This document shows positions 33,761 through 35,902 of a DNA stretch of 35,902 nucleotides, one piece after another (position 1 is the stretch's first letter; each line of letters starts with the position of its first letter). The position numbers were made by a program, and so were the translations under genes. The notes under the pieces are model-generated. The model worked only from the letters and a program-made list of their open reading frames with translations, was not told where the DNA came from and did no database searches. This DNA comes from DATKEG01 sp035544515 (lineage in GTDB: Bacteria; Acidobacteriota; Vicinamibacteria; Fen-336). The stretch covers positions 1-35,902 of the forward strand of contig DATKEG010000128.1 in NCBI GenBank assembly GCA_035544515.1, in the 5' to 3' direction.

Positions 33761-35902
<2,142 letters not shown>

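Overview
The window is a high-GC (about 70 percent by eye), gene-dense stretch of a diderm bacterial chromosome. LpxC, GlmU/GlmS, an outer-membrane barrel protein and lipoproteins point to an envelope with lipid A. GyrB carries the TOPRIM-region insert usual in Gram-negative lineages. The mixture of a dprA-topA-trmFO-xerC cluster, TrmFO-type tRNA methylation, many ECF sigma and TPR proteins, and peptidase/TolB-propeller/barrel fusions fits Acidobacteriota or a neighbouring phylum best. That placement is inference from gene content and not a phylogeny. No tRNA, rRNA, CRISPR array, insertion sequence or prophage was seen.

Layout. 1-6773 (minus strand): dprA, topA, trmFO, xerC, then an ECF sigma factor and the start of its zinc-finger anti-sigma factor. 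6990-11049 (plus): a three-gene envelope cassette of a small TPR protein, a lipoprotein and a 986-residue metallopeptidase-propeller-barrel fusion. 11316-18657 (plus): a long, tightly packed run rplU, rpmA, obgE, nadD, rsfS, a sensor-less sigma-54-type AAA+ regulator, a DksA/TraR protein, a ComF phosphoribosyltransferase, an S1/P1-nuclease-like protein, an ECF sigma factor, a STAS protein, an unknown protein and a DUF1573 protein. 18747-23845 (minus): lpxC, a kynureninase-like PLP enzyme and uvrA. 24061-30392 (plus): a TPR protein, glmU, glmS and a UvrD/PcrA helicase. 30395-35902 (minus): a probable secreted or lipoprotein, gyrA and gyrB (cut by the window edge).

How the genes work together. 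The plus-strand core couples ribosome assembly (L21, L27, ObgE, RsfS), NAD synthesis and transcription control (DksA-like, AAA+ regulator). Many junctions there are 4-bp stop/start overlaps, so translational coupling is likely. glmU and glmS supply UDP-GlcNAc, the precursor that lipid A synthesis (LpxC) and peptidoglycan both need. topA, gyrA and gyrB set supercoiling; uvrA, the helicase, dprA and xerC handle DNA repair, uptake and dimer resolution.

The most interesting non-coding signal is a dispersed intergenic repeat with outer motif GACGGGCNTTTCACC and inner motif CRCAGAGRCGCAGAG. It is found at five intergenic sites and nowhere noticed inside genes. At four sites it forms an outward-facing inverted pair, and five arms begin within 15 nt of a stop codon. 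Other notable points are the peptidase-propeller-barrel fusion, the AAA+ regulator with Gln in place of the Walker B Glu, an S1/P1-like protein lacking most metal ligands, and an ECF sigma-STAS-unknown-DUF1573 operon.
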